This document shows, piece by piece, positions 1-12,542 of a stretch of 64,000 bases of DNA. The DNA is taken from assembly GCA_030068075.1 (NCBI GenBank), contig CM057841.1, positions 5,589,565-5,653,564 on the forward strand, in the 5' to 3' direction. A program made the position numbers and the translations under genes. Position 1 is the stretch's first letter; every line of letters starts with the position of its first letter. Below the pieces are notes generated by a model that was given only the letters and a program-made list of their open reading frames with translations, did no database searches and was not told the DNA's origin. Source of the DNA: Paguma larvata. Its lineage: Eukaryota; Chordata; Mammalia; Carnivora; Viverridae.

Positions 1-354
1 CAGGCTCAGCGGAGGTCATAGGTGTCCCATCTCTCCCAGGGAAGGACAAGTTCAAAAAGGTATAGCTGTAACAAGTTAAACTTATGCAACCAAGTAGAAA
101 TTGATTGAAATGCCAGTGTAACCTCTGTGATAAAATGTATGTATATGTTTGGATTTTGTTACGGACTCCTGCGTTAGAGCTCCTGAAACCTTTGGAATTT
201 CCTGGGTGTGAGGAGTGCTTTTTGTTATCATAACTGTCCCCTTTTATCACACAGGAGTTTATTTTAATGAACTGGCTTAGGGCGGGGGACCCTAGATAGC
301 CTCAAGTTGGGGCTGGTCACCAGAAAGACCAGGTGATTAGAAGCTTGAACTTTT
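1..354 (+). repeat. Ancient interspersed repeat, family not assigned
   Basis: From about 170 (GAGCTCCTGAAACC ... AGAAGCTTG) this matches part of the longer repeat at 42480-43440. It is diverged and cut short by the SINE at 355. I recognise it as a widespread old mammalian repeat but cannot name the family safely. Confidence 0.5.
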
Positions 355-460
355 GGGGTACCCGTCTGGCTCAGCTGGAAGAGCATGCGACACTTGATCT
401 TGGGGTCGTGAATTCGACATGTTGGGTTTAGAGATTACTTAAAAATAAATAAATAAAATG
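355..460 (+). mobile_element. CAN-SINE, short type
   Basis: tRNA-derived head (CTGGCTCAGCTGGAAGAGCATGCGAC) followed directly by GTTGGGTTTAGAGATTACTTAAAAATAAA, lacking the CT-rich segment of the long type. It interrupts the older repeat at 1-354. Confidence 0.8.
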
Positions 461-479
461 TTTTTAAAAATAATTAAAA

Positions 480-687
480 AATTTTTTTTAATGTTTATTT
501 TTGAGAGAGAGAGAGAGAGAGTACAAGCAGGGGAGGGGCAGAGAGAGAGGGAGACACAGAACCTGAAGCAGGCTCCAGGCTCCGAGCTGTCAGTGCAGAG
601 CCTGACTCGGGCTCGAACTCATGAACTGTGAAATCATGACCTGAGCTGAAGTCGGACGATCAACCGACTGAGCCACCCAGGCGCCCC
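480..687 (-). mobile_element. Felid CAN-SINE
   Basis: Reverse orientation: A-tail as T-run at the left, GA-rich block, then GACTGAGCCACCCAGGCGCC at the head end. It sits directly beside two other SINEs, forming a SINE cluster. Confidence 0.92.
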
Positions 688-711
688 AAGAAGTTTTTTT
701 AATGAGGCTGA

Positions 712-840
712 TTTTATTATTTATTTATTTATTTATTTATTTTTTGAGGAGGGGGAGAATCCCAAGCACCATAAGGAGATTGTGACCTGAGCTGAAATCA
801 AGAGTTGGACGCTTAACTGACTGAACCACCCAGGCACCCT
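712..840 (-). mobile_element. CAN-SINE, internally deleted
   Basis: A (TTTA)n tail and the head end GAACCACCCAGGCACCC are present, but much of the body is missing. An older copy. Confidence 0.75.
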
Positions 841-1040
841 CCAAAAAAGAACCCCTGCCTACCTCCCAGATAGAAGAGGAGCTGGAGGTATAAAAACTGT
901 GGAGCGGTGAGATTCAGGGAGCCTCCAGGTTGGTGAACGCATTGGAATAATAGAAGTGCTGGCAGGTTGTGCTCACTGGCCCCGATCCCTATCCCCATGG
1001 TCCTGGCACATAGATAAAGGAGAGAGTGACGTCTTGACAC

Positions 1041-2850
1041 TCTCTGCCCTTAGTGCTGGGCCCTGGGGTCATCTCAGGTGCAGGGTCTTTAGTCAAAGTC
1101 AGAAGTTACATTGAGGTGTCCCGTTTCTCCAGTCATTAAGGTGAAGTGATGAGAGGCTTCCTGGCGCAAGAACCAGCATGTCCATACGGGAGAATTCAGC
1201 GACCCACGGGACTCCATTCTCTCTGCCGGGAACAGAGATTGAGGGGCAAGAGGCAGTCCTGAGGCAATGGGCCCCTGCCAAGGACAGTGGGTCTGTGGAA
1301 GATTTAGAGCAGAGAAGGGAAGTGATCTGACTCAGGTCTAAACAGTCTACTCTGCCTACAGAGTGGAGGCAGGGAGACCCCAGCAGAGGCCACGGTCTTG
1401 GGGAAGGTTAATGGTGGCCACGTCACAGCCCTGGCTCCGTAGATGGAGATGACGGTTTTGTTTCTAAGCTTCTTTGTAAGTAGGGATGATTTTCTGCAGT
1501 TCAGGGTGAGAGGGAGAATCTGGCATCACTCTAGTATGCGTGTCTTTAGCTGCAAGTGTGCAAGTGCCGTCACTGAGATGGAAAGTCCAGAGCAGGAGCA
1601 CTTAACAGAAGCACTCTCAGGAGTTGGGTTTTGGCCACATTGCATCTGAGAAATGGCAGGGACCTCTGAGTGGAGGTGGCAAGTGGGTGTCTAGAAGCAC
1701 ATCTGGATTTCAGGGAAGGGGTTCAGTTGGAGGATACCACACCCCTCGGCGGCAGGCCTGCAGACAGTGGGCGCCCTCTGCAGATCACGGCAGTGCCAGT
1801 ACAGGGGGAGGATGGGGAAGATATTCTTCATGAACTGGCTCACTTGCTTGGGGACCCGGAGGGGGATGGCAGTCATCACTAACACATGAGGAAGTACGGT
1901 GACCATGAGTATGAGAGCGTGTATGTGTGTGTGAGAGAGAGAGAGGGAGAGAGTTATGAGGGAATGGGCCTCAGGTGGAGGTCCAGGTGGTGGCATGGGA
2001 TTCTCAGTGACTGGATGTGATTTACTGAAAGGCAGAGCAGTAATGGAGGTCCAATGACACTGAGGAAGGTGTGGTACTTGTTCCCCTCTGCAGGTTCGGT
2101 TTTGTGCCAGCTCTTGACGGGGCCTGAAGAGTGTCAGACGGGATGACAGATTCACTTAGGGATAATGGAGGTCCGCTGTGAGAATCTGTTGGGCCGCAGC
2201 GGGAGAAGTGGGGCTGGGCTTTGAATGAGGAGGTGGAGAGGGGCAGGTGTGACTGGAGAGGGAACAGCACAAGCCACTCTGAGGAGGAGGGCTCGGGATC
2301 TGATCCCGTATGTGCTGGGGTGGCTGACGTTGGGATAAGGAGCCAGGCCAGGTGTGGAGGTCCTCAGAGCAGTGCCTGGGGTAGCCCTGGGTCCTGTCGC
2401 GTTCCGCAGGCACTGCCTGGGCGCCACGTGCAGAGTGTCATATGGGGAAGCCAGATAGATGCCTGTGACGTGGGTGCCATGGTCATGGTCTGGCATGTGA
2501 GGGAGGAGTGGTCCTGTTGTGCTGTGCAAATGGGGAGGGGCTGTGGGGACACACTCAGCACCCTCGTACTCAGGGTTTAAGCTGGAAGGCTGAGTGTAAG
2601 TCCAAGTGGGCGTGATCTTCGTGATCCCAGAAGGACTGACTGTGAGGTGAATGGCAGGGACTCTGTAAGACAGCCCAGACCTCAGATAAGACTGTCCCTC
2701 TCCCCATCCGTGCTCACCGACAACTGGCAACAGTGATGAGCAGGCACCGTGGACCAGGGCCTGGTACCACCTCGCTGAGTTAGGGAGCTGGGGAGGAAGG
2801 CCAGGGTCTGGGGATCCTGCGTGTGAACTCCTCTACCCCCATCACGACAG
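1041..2850 (+). other. 5' flank of the ZNF549-like pseudogene
   Basis: Mostly unique sequence, purine-rich in places. Parts of 1550-2300 resemble 20600-21300 upstream of the intact gene, so both lie in an ancient tandem duplication unit. No CpG island is present; the original promoter is either decayed or outside the window. ORFs here are short and unsupported. Confidence 0.45.
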
Positions 2851-2978
2851 AGCCACGTGACCGTTGAGGTTGTGGCTGTGTACTTCTCGCAGGAGGATTG
2901 GGGGCTCCTGAATGAGGTTCAGAGACGCCTGTACCACGACATGATGCTGAGAGAACTTGGCACCTATAACCTTGCCGA
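2851..2978 (+). pseudogene. KRAB-A exon of the ZNF549-like pseudogene
   Basis: The acceptor is CATCACGACAG and the donor GTAAGG starts at 2979. Aligned with the intact KRAB exon at 22191-22317, the codons match through RRLYHDMML; then one inserted base (ATGCTGA instead of ATGCTG) throws the end of the box out of frame and gives a TAA across the donor. Splice signals survived longer than the reading frame. Confidence 0.85.
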
Positions 2979-4281
2979 GTAAGGACCCTCCCTCCCGCAC
3001 CGTTGTCCCATATGAGGCTCTGCTCTTTTCCCAAAGGTCTCTGTGCCCCCAAAGCTGGACCATGGCCCTGCTTCCTTCCCTGGTTTCTTGGCATAGGTTT
3101 TGTTTGTTGGGCTTGGGCTTTACGAAACCCCAGCACGTTCTGCCTTGAAGCCTCTCACAGAAGGGCTTGGCTTCTGAGTCTTGTACCTGCCTGATCAGTG
3201 CTGATTAACTCTGTCCCCTCCTTACTGTGTTGACTACATATGTGGAGGATCCATGTCCCCGCTTCTGGCCCCTTCTGTTTGGTGTACCGCCTGTCTTGGG
3301 AATTAAAGACACTGATGTGGTCTATGTTTGCAGGCAACCCTAAATGATTTTTGCAAGACTCTCCTCAGAATTCTAGTAATAAATTTCTTGCCTATAGTCT
3401 CTTGGTGGTTGGGTCACTCTGGGCCAGCGATGTCCACTTGGCTGCCCTGTTTTCTCTTAAGGACTTCAGTCTGCCAGGTCCCACGTAGTTGACGAGTTTG
3501 AGCTGAGGGGTAGAGGAGAGCCCTGGGTGCTTGATGGCTCAGACATCTCTCCGACCACAGGTAGGGGGATTCGTGGGATCCCGGCCCTGGTGGGCGGGGG
3601 CAGTGGGAAGGCATGATTTCAGGACTGAGTACAAATCATAGCAGGCAAATAAATGTCCTTCACTACCTACTCTTTGAGTCCCAAGGCTCATGGCCATACC
3701 TCATTTCTATTCCTCCTCCCCATCCTTGACGTTTTGCCTACTTGTCATTTCTGCTGTGACTTCTGGCCCCTGCTGTCCCCTACATCCATGTCCCCCATGC
3801 CTTTCCCCTTCCTTTCTCTTTGTAGATGTTCTATAACATTAGCCTACGTTCCATGCATCATGTGATGTGTGCATATCCCTAAATGGCTGACTACCAACTC
3901 CGCAGAGGCAGTTGCCTTTTCTTGTCGTGGGACACACATTCCACACAGCACGTACTTGTCACCAGCACACAACCACTGATGTCAACCACTGCTGAAAACC
4001 ACTGGTAGAGGAGTGAGCGACACCACGTCTCTCCTCCCAACACAGCACTAGATCCTACTTTTTCGCTGGTTGTGAGACCTGCCCCCTGCCCCCCCACCAG
4101 ACACACTGTTCTGTAACTATCAGTACTACACAGAGTCCCCTTCCTCCATCTGACCCTGGCTCCCTTTTCCCGAAAACAAAGCCGTGGACTCAGTCCCAGT
4201 TGTGTCCTATACACACTTGTAATGGGCTGTCCTGTCCCACTAAAGTCTGCAGACACCTAACCAGCATTTTTCCCCTCTCAG
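2979..4281 (+). other. Intron of the ZNF549-like pseudogene
   Basis: Non-coding DNA between the pseudogene's KRAB and finger exons. It aligns loosely with the 22318-23507 intron of the intact gene (both contain a TTCTGCTGTGAC/TTCTGCTCTGAA stretch and a GGCTGACTACCAACTC-like stretch). No SINE or other gene is visible. Confidence 0.6.
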
Positions 4282-4943
4282 GTTGTTGGCATGGGGTAAA
4301 AGCTGAGGAGGCCTTTTCTGAGCAGAGTTTTTGTGGAAAGAGTGTCACAGGCCAGGATGCCAGATCCAGGCCTATTTGTTCCCAAGGCTCCTTCCTACGA
4401 TACGTGTGTCCCAGTGAAGAAAGACATCTTCCACCCCGCTGAGTGCAAAGGGATGCCATGCACTTGTGGGCCTTGTGGAAAACTGCGCTTGCTCGGTTCA
4501 CACCTCCACCAGCACCGGAGGCAGGACCCTGGAGAGAAGGACCTCAGGAGGGAGGAGAACGGGGCTCTGTTTGTGAAGAGCAGGACCCCCGTGTCTGATA
4601 ATATTTTCCCCTGTGGAGAGACTGAGAAGATGTTCTTGGGTGCTGCAGGCCTTCTCCAGCTGTCCTCAGTGAAGAGCGTCCACACGGAGGCAGGGGAGCA
4701 GGGCGATTTCTTGCCCTCACCAAGGGCAGGGCAGCGCAGCGAGCGTGGGCAGGCCTGCCACGGAAAGGTTAAGTTCACGGAGCAGAGCATTCATGCCTTC
4801 ATAAGTACCAGCAATGTGAGAAGTCCTTTGTCCACAAAAAATGGCTTCTTGAGCACCAGAGAATCCACACTGGAGGAAAGCCTCATGCGTGTAGCAAATG
4901 TGGGAAGTCCAGTAAGTACAAATCTAGTCTTAATGAACACTAG

Positions 4944-5042
<99 letters not shown>

Positions 5043-5762
5043 TAAAGTCTTTATAAGAGTAGCAAATGTGAAAACTCCTTCGTGTACAAAAGCAGACTTC
5101 ATGAGCACCAGATGATCCACACTGGAGAAGAGCCTTATGAGTGCAGCAAATGTGGGAAGTTTTTTAGACACAGTGCCACCCTCATTAAACACCAGGGAGT
5201 TCACACTGGAGAAAGCCATCTCAGTGTGGTGAATATGGAAATCTTTCACCCCCCAAGAAAAGATTTATTTTGCACCAGAGAACCCACATTGGAGAAGAGT
5301 TCTCTAAATGCACCGAATGTGGGAAAACCTTCATGAAAAGGTTGGAATTTAATGAGCACCTGAGAGTTCACCCTGGAGAAAAGCCATATGAATATAATGA
5401 ATGTGGGAAATTCTTTAGATACCGATCCACTTACATTCAACCCCAAAAAGTTAATGCTGGAGAGAGGCCTGGAATGAGTGTACTGAATGTGGGAAGTCCT
5501 CCATTTACCAAAGAAATCTCGAGCACAGACAGTCCACACTGGAGAAAGACCCTTTGAGTATAATGAATGTGGGAAAGCCTTCGGCCTCAAGGACAGACTT
5601 GTTCAGCACCACAAAGTCCATGCTGGAAAAAAGCGTTTTTGTGCAACAAATGTGGGAAATTTTTCTGTCAAAGATACTGCTTCATCGGGCACTAAAGAAG
5701 TTCATAGTAGAGAAAGTCTTTAGCCACTAAGTAAGGAAACTATGTAAAGGCAAGGAGTTAGC

Positions 5763-6175
5763 TGACGGTCGGGTGACCCCTGACACCCCTTGTACACAAG
5801 GGGGGCCAGGACATACAGGACAGCACACTGCTCTGTATGCAATGGCTCGAAGATACCTGTTTGTCTAAACTATAAATTCTGAAGTTTATAGTCGTTATAA
5901 AACATTAACCCTGCAGCCATGCAGTGATCATTATGTTAAACAATGAAGGAATGTATTTACTACTTTGAAGCTGTCTTTGCTTAAAGGTCACTAGCTTTGC
6001 AGATAGCAAAAAAGATGACTATCATTGTCCTGCCTAAAGATTACATTGTTTGCTGTTGAAATAAAAGCCTGCCTTTGCTGATGCAAGGCATTCAAGATAC
6101 ACTGATACCTGAGTCCTTTGCCTTTCTTAATCTTATGCTCTTCATGTCTTGACCTGAAGTGAATGAGATTCAACA
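5763..6175 (+). mobile_element. Possible solo LTR in the 3' flank of the pseudogene
   Basis: A block starting with TG and ending CAACA, containing AATAAAAGCCTGCC near 6059 followed by a short U5-like tail. This layout (U3, polyadenylation signal, R-U5, CA end) fits a retroviral LTR. I could not find a convincing target-site duplication or name the family, so the boundaries are approximate. Confidence 0.35.
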
Positions 6176-6930
6176 ACTAAGGGAATGCACTATCACCATG
6201 TTAAAAATAACACACCTCCATGGGATTGATCAACTGAACCTCCTCTTTCTGAGGATTCCCAGTTCATTACAAGTATCAGGTGCTTGCGACTGAGCTGACC
6301 TGATTTTCTAATGTGCAGAACGCCCTGTGCAGAAAGTATCTTGTCACTACCATGTGTCATGTCCCCACAGGGTCATCAGTCTCTCAGTGTGCAGAGGATG
6401 TAACCTTTTTGCCCCAAACCCCCAAAGAGCCTAGCTGAGCTGCAGGAAGCAGAGACCAGGCCCCACTTTGTTGAGAGGAACAGTCTGGGTTCTTGGTGGA
6501 TTGCAGAGGTTTCTCTCGTGGGTGCTGTTCTTTCATGTGATTCTCATGATTCACATGAGAGTGGGACTTGTGCCCATTCCAAGCCACCCAGCTGGGAAAC
6601 TGCTTGCCTCACCATCAGCTGGTATATGCATTGGCAGACACCTTATTGCTTAAACCATGTTGAAATTTGGAGATTATGTGTGCTTTGGGGGTAGGTTTAG
6701 GACACGGTTGTGGCTTGCCAGTGTGAAGGGCGGAACAACTTTTGTGTGTCCCAGTGTCATTCAGAGGCACAGTATGAGTCAGAAAAGAGTTCTTCCCATT
6801 TCGGCTTAATTTGCATTGCTTCCGGAGGGCTTCCTGGAAGGACTGCAGGGCTCTGTGATTAATGTCTGGCAGTGCAATTCCTGTGTCACAGTGTAGGTTG
6901 AATATTTAACTTCATAAGGGATAATCTAAC
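6176..6930. other. Non-coding, 3' flank of the pseudogene
   Basis: The segment around 6780-6880 (TAATTTGCATTGCTTCC, GAAGGACTGCAGGGCTCTG) is similar to 25680-25740 in the 3' flank of the intact KZNF gene, which shows that the duplication unit extends past the coding exons. No other element was recognised. Confidence 0.5.
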
Positions 6931-8089
6931 GTGGTGATCTATCCATTTACATTCTCACCAGAAGAACCAGCACCAGGGTTCCGGTTTCTTTATATCCTTA
7001 TGTGCACACTAGTATGGTCAGGTTTCCTAATTTCAGTCTGTAATAGGTGTATAGTGGCCCCTTGTGATTTTAATTTGCTTTTTCCAAATGACCTGGTGTT
7101 TAGAGATTTTTCATGTGTTAATTTCCAGCCATCATATCTTTTGTGAAATCTCTGTTCATGTGATCTGTCTACTCAATTACTGGGCTTTGACATTTTTCCA
7201 TGGATTATTGCTGAAAGTCTTCCATTTTAAATGTTTGCCAATATATTCTTCCAGCCTTGGTCTTATAAGATGGCTTTAACTGTGGAAAAATTTTTTTATA
7301 TTAATGAAGTTTAATTTGTCCATTCTTTTACTGAATATCTTTTTTGATCTTGTATATAAGAAATGCTTGTCAAAAAATAAAAGAAGTGTTTGCCAAATTT
7401 AAAGACCTAATTTTTCCTTTGTTTTTTTCTGTAAAAAGTGTTTTTTAGGTTTAAAAAAAATTTTTTTATTGATGTATATGCCATTCTCAGTTTATATTTG
7501 GACATTCTTTTCAGGGGAAAAAAATGGATACCCAGGGGCACCTGGCTGACTCCATTAGTCGAATGTGACTCTTGATCTCAGGATCATGAGTTTGAGCCCC
7601 ACGTTGGGCATAAAGATCACTTAAAAAAAAAAAAAGTTAAAAAACCCCATGGATACCCAGTAGTTTCCACTAATATTCCTTCTCCCTTGAATTGCTTTTG
7701 TATCTTCATTGAAAGTCAATCATTTATGTGTGTTTATTTCTAGACTCTGTTCTATTGCATTTATTTTATTTATGCTATACTTTCATGCGTTGAATTATTT
7801 GTTTTTGTAATATGCCTTGAAATCAAGGCCGTGTACTCCTCCAGCTGTCTTCTTTTTCAAAGTTGTAGTGGTTATTCTTGTCCTTCGCCGTTCCATATGA
7901 ATTTTAGAATCTGCTTGTCAATTTCTACATCGCAAAAAAGCCTACAAGGATTTTGATTGAGATTGCATTTAATCTTCAATTTAAAAAAATACTGGGTGTC
8001 CCTATTCATAAGCATTCTATGTCTCCTTTTATTTTGATCTTCCTACATTGTTTTAGCAATATATTTTTTAAAGACTGTATATGCTTTTT
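6931..8089 (-). mobile_element. L1 fragment, antisense
   Basis: Reads as reverse-complement L1 ORF2 and 3' region: the left part resembles the usual TTTTAATTTGC...TTTTCATGTG stretch, and the right part resembles ATTCCATATGAATTTTAGAA and AATTTCTACATCGCAAAAAA. It is diverged, has no open frame, and is interrupted by a SINE at 7535-7636. Confidence 0.7.
7535..7636 (+). mobile_element. CAN-SINE, short type, inside L1
   Basis: Short-type SINE ending in poly(A). A 12-bp target-site duplication, ATGGATACCCAG, flanks it (7524-7535 and 7649-7660), so the insertion point in the L1 is exact. Confidence 0.85.
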
Positions 8090-8289
8090 AAATTATTTTT
8101 AAAGTTTATTTATTTTGAGAGAGAGCATGCACACATGTGCAGGAGGGGCAGAGAGAGAGAGAATCTCAAGTGGGCTCCACGCTGTCAGTGCAGAGCCCAA
8201 TGTGGGGCTTGAACTCACAAATTGCGAGATCATGACCTAGCCAAAACCAAGAGCTGAATGCTTAACTGACTGAACCACCCAGGTGCCCC
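8090..8289 (-). mobile_element. Felid CAN-SINE
   Basis: Reverse orientation with GAGAGAGAGC block, CAGTGCAGAGCCC core and GACTGAACCACCCAGGTGCC head end. Confidence 0.9.
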
Positions 8290-9084
8290 TACAACTATTC
8301 TTCAAATAAATTCATCTTCCTGAGATTGGGATAAGAAAAAAATAATAAAAGAGTAGATAGAGAAGACCAAATACATACAAACAGGAAAGACATTTGCTGA
8401 GGAAACCAGAAGCATGCCACCAGTCTTGTCAAACTGTCTCAGGGCTGCCTGCTATCTCACCTCTCTCCTCAATTACATGGTTTTGACATTTCTCACTTGC
8501 TTCTCCCTAAACACAGTGGCCAGAGCAGTATTCACCCTAAAGGCTTCAAGATACAGGGTTGTGAGTAACAACAAAGAAGATGGGCTCCCACTCTGAGTAG
8601 GCACCTTGTGTCTGCGTGATACCTGCTGCTGGTGTGTGTATGTGCGTGTTGCCGTTTTGGTGTTCTGTTTTGAGCAGGGGCGTGTTGTGCCAAATGGAGT
8701 TTTCAATGATGTGTCTCCAAATCTCTATCCTCGGTGGAAGGCTCTTAAGCCCATCTCTCATGTAGAGCATTGAAAGGGTCATTTAATTCCATGTTATAAA
8801 ATATAAATCTGATGTAAAGATGGATTTAACAAAAAAGTGCTGTATGGAAAACGGAACAATTAGTACTTAAATCCCCCAAATACAAATGTTACCCTGACAC
8901 TTAACCAAGTTTTTAAAAGTACCTAGATGTTGTTATTCTCATTTTGCTCAACAGTGTACCCTCGTGGGGCCTTGGCTTCCATTCCTGTATCTATAAAAAT
9001 GGATCAGTTTATCTGTCTGTCATCTATTAATTAACTCTGCATTAGTGTGGTTTCACTTTAACCACATGTCCCACGATTTAAAAA
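8290..9084. other. Non-coding, nothing recognised
   Basis: AT-rich intergenic DNA with only short, unsupported ORFs. I see no gene or clear repeat family here. Confidence 0.4.
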
Positions 9085-9292
9085 CAGTTTTTTTTTAATG
9101 TTTATTTTTGAGAGAGAGACAGAGTCAGAGCATGAACAGGCAGAGAGAGAGGGGGACACGGAATCTGAAAGAGGCTCTAGGCTCCGAGCTGTCAGCACAG
9201 AGCCTGACTCAGGGCTCAAACCCCATGGACCATGAGATCATGACCTGAGCCGAAGTTGAACGCTCAACCGACTGAGCCACTCAGGTGTCTCT
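9085..9292 (-). mobile_element. Felid CAN-SINE
   Basis: Reverse orientation: T-run, TGTTTATTTTTGAGAGAGAG, then CGACTGAGCCACTCAGG at the head end. Confidence 0.9.
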
Positions 9293-9360
9293 CCCATATG
9301 ATTCTTTTTTAAACAAAAATTCAGACCAGCCACTTTCTTGGAAGAATGGGTCCACCCTGT

Positions 9361-9900
9361 ACTCTGACAGCAGGAGGCATTTAACTTAGACTCTTCCTGT
9401 GTCTCCACAGAACCTCTATGATCAGGGGAAATTATGAGTCTTTATCGCCTGTGAGCGACTGGAAGTCTTTGGGAGCTGGAGTAGTCCATAACCCCTGCAG
9501 TGTCATAACTGCTAGGCTCTCGGGTTCATGCTGACTTTGAAATTCCTACAGTAAATTCTACTGACATGTTTTTGTTATATGACTGCATCTTGTGACTCCT
9601 CCTGATTTCTGCCTCTTTATCCCTTTCCTTATTTTGCTTCGTTATTCTGGTTCTGTAAACTTTCACGACACTAGTGATTTTCTTTTTCTTTTTTTTTTCA
9701 CTTCACCCTTAAGTAGTAGTATAGAAATTATAATGTATACTATGAATGTTTTGAAAGAACCCACAGGTCTGAAGTTAAATAATGACATTGATGTACTATT
9801 TCCCTCCCGCCTCACAAAGTGCCCAGCCCAGGGAAGGAACACTGTTCACGGTTGGTGAGGACCCCTCCAGATAGATACTCATTTTATGTGAATATTCATA
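9361..9900 (+). repeat. Duplicated block X (partner at 49600-50150)
   Basis: The stretch starting CCACAGAACCTCTATGATCAG aligns with GTGCAGAACCCTTATGATCAG at 49645 and stays recognisable for about 500 bp (for example CTACTGACATGTTTTTGTT against CTACTGACATCTTTTTGTT). It lacks the tRNA-Glu half found in the 49.7 kb copy and so serves as its empty site. It is either a low-copy duplication or two copies of an old repeat. Confidence 0.6.
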
Positions 9901-10119
9901 CAGATATTCAGTAAGATTTTTGAGACCGTGTATCTGCTTGACATAGTGCTGAGTGAGTTCCTTCTGTTAGTTTCCTTATCGGGCGTCCTAGTTTCAGGCC
10001 TTGGAAAGCACATGCTTAGTGCCAGTGGGATCAGGGCTTCCGTGTCCGAGAGGCCTATCCATCCAGGTTGGTGTATGTTTATTATACATCACAGCAAGAT
10101 TCAGTTTTCTTTTTCTGTT

Positions 10120-10323
10120 TTTAAGTTTATTTATTAATATTGAGAGAGTGTTTGTAAGCAGAGCAGGGGTAGAGAGAGAAGTGAGAATCCCAATCTCTGC
10201 TGATAGCAGAAAGCTGACAGCGTGGAGCCCGATGTGGGGCTCCAACTCACAAACCAGTGGGGTCATGACCTGAGCTGAAATCAAGAGTCAGTTGCATAAC
10301 CAACTGAGCCACCCAGGTGCCCC
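10120..10323 (-). mobile_element. CAN-SINE
   Basis: Reverse orientation, diverged body, head end CAACTGAGCCACCCAGGTGC. Confidence 0.88.
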
Positions 10324-11121
10324 AAGATTCAGTTTTTTTCCCTAAAACTTTAATAACTTGAATTTTCCAATTCATGATGGAAACAACTAAAAAAGAATGC
10401 AAAAAGAAATACAGATATTTTCTTAATCCAAAATTAGCTACTCTGGAAAAGAATATAATTTCCATTCTAGTGAAAAATGCTTTGGACTTCAAGCTGGGCA
10501 AGTGTAAAGAAGAGTGTGATATAGGCCTGTATATATGCTGTCCTCAAAAAAGGTGAAAATGTTTTCTAATTTTAAGGCCACCCTAATGTGCCCCAATTTC
10601 TAAATCATGTTTGATTATAGTGAATCACAAACTAATTCCTATTAGTTTGCAATAGGAAAGAAAAACATAAAATTGGCATCAGAGAATTTTGACCCATAAT
10701 ATATTTAACATATATTTATGTTAGAGTTGAAAACAAAAGTATTTTTAACTTCATTGGCACTTTTATCATCACTTATGAGACAGACATTTTATACACATAA
10801 GGGATATGTCTGTAATGAAGTTCTGCTGGTCCATATACATTGCCATCACTTGGTTTTGGTCACTTAGTAATTTAATTAGTATTGTTACTGAGATTATTGT
10901 TGACAGATTCCTCTTTTATGTTCTATTTAAATAGAAATTGGGGGTTAAATTTTAATTTGAATGCTTAATATCATTTCAACAAATAGTATTATTTCACTAT
11001 TATGAAATAAAATAGCTCTGGTTTGGGCTATGATGATTTCCTCAATGCAAATTTATGAAAATACATGTCAGTTTTTTTACTTCCAGATTTCTCATTCTTC
11101 ATATTTTTATTTTTTTAATGT
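10324..11121. other. AT-rich intergenic DNA
   Basis: No gene. Possibly very old L1-derived sequence, but the match is too weak to call. Confidence 0.35.
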
Positions 11122-11314
11122 TTTTAAAAATTATTTATTTATTTTGAGAGAGAGAGCACAAGTGAGGAGGGGCAGAGAGAGAGAGAGAGAGAATCCCATG
11201 CAGTCTCTGTACTGCCAGCACAGAGCCCGATGCAGGGCTTGATCTCATGAACTGTGAGATAGATCATGACCTGAAGCAAAACCAAGAGTCAGATGCTTAA
11301 TTGACAGGCACCCC
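11122..11314 (-). mobile_element. CAN-SINE
   Basis: Reverse orientation with the GA block at 11145-11190. The head end is partly deleted (TTAATTGACAGGCACCCC). Confidence 0.85.
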
Positions 11315-11424
11315 ATCTCATTCTTTATATTTTTAGATCTGGTATGTTATTTTGTGTGAATTATGAGGTCAAATTTACCTCTTATAGTTTGTTAATAAGT
11401 TGGTAATTTCTTTTTCTTTTTTTA

Positions 11425-11638
11425 AAAAAATTTTCAATGTTTATTCACTTTTTGAGAGAGAAAGAGAAACAGAGCACGAGTAGGGGAAGGGACAGAGAGG
11501 GAGTCACAGAATCCAAAGCAGGCTCCAGGCTCCGAGCCATCAGCATGGAACCTGATGTGGGGCATGAACCCACAAACCGCGAGACCATGACCTGAGCCGA
11601 AGTCGGACGCTCAACCGACTGAACCACCCAGGTGCCCC
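11425..11638 (-). mobile_element. Felid CAN-SINE with target-site duplication
   Basis: Reverse orientation. GGTAATTTCT flanks it on both sides (11402-11411 and 11639-11648). Confidence 0.92.
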
Positions 11639-11639
11639 G

Positions 11640-12170
11640 GTAATTTCTATTTATCAGTAAAAATATGTCCATATACGTATGTGCATGATTTGTTTTAGAT
11701 GCTTCTCGTTCTGGATCACCGATCTATTTTTTTTTTTTCTTTTTCATTTTCAGTATAAAATGGTAGTACCCATTTTCTTAATTTCCCTTGAGTTTTTTTA
11801 TATTATTTTCCCTTTTTTAAATAAATTTGATATTTTATAATTAGGAAATGTTAGGAATATTACCAAAATATTTACATCGGAATTATATTAAATAAGATAT
11901 ACTGTTAAAAATATGTTAATATAATTTTGGGCTGTACTTTGCCTCTGCTATTATTTACTTCTGATCTTTATAGTTCAATAGAGTTTTAACTTTTGCTTCC
12001 ATTTTCCTTTAAATTACCTAATTATAGTGTTATTTTTGCCTAATTTTAGTGAGTAGCATATTAATTTTTTGAATTTATCAATATCGATGGATTTTGCCAA
12101 AACATGATAAGGAAAGGGCTGTAAGATATCTTCACAGGAATTTTTGTGTTACGTGTTTCCCTTGGATTCT
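11640..12170. other. AT-rich intergenic DNA
   Basis: Very AT-rich, no gene, no repeat family assigned with confidence. Confidence 0.35.
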
Positions 12171-12362
12171 TTAATTGAAATTTTTATTGTGAAATTTGGT
12201 AAGTCACATGCAGCTCTAAGAATTGTTAGATCCTGTGTGTGGTTTACCCAGTTTCTCCAATAGTAACATTTTCCAAGACTATACTATAATATCATAACAA
12301 TGAAATTGGTATTGATACTATCTACTGATCTCATACATATTCCTCTAGTTGTGCTTGTACAC

Positions 12363-12415
<53 letters not shown>

Positions 12416-12536
12416 TCTGGACCATACTTTTTTACTCAATAGATTCTGGAGAAAAGTCCACAGAGTCAGTTCTGTTGAAATAGAACATATGCATTTATGA
12501 AAACCACCAAGCTATGCAAAATCCAAAATAAAAATC
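12171..12536 (-). mobile_element. L1 3' region fragment, antisense
   Basis: Resembles the L1 stretch TTTACCCAGTTTCTCCAATAG followed by ACTATACTATAATATCA, in antisense. It contains the GT microsatellite and is interrupted at its right end by the LTR at 12543. Confidence 0.55.
12365..12411. repeat. (GT)n microsatellite
   Basis: About 23 uninterrupted GT units inside an L1 fragment. It is likely to be length-polymorphic. Confidence 0.97.
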
Positions 12537-12542
12537 CACAGG

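Noticed and set aside
12300..12500. ORF with a Val-Cys repeat
   Set aside because: It is the translated (GT)n microsatellite.
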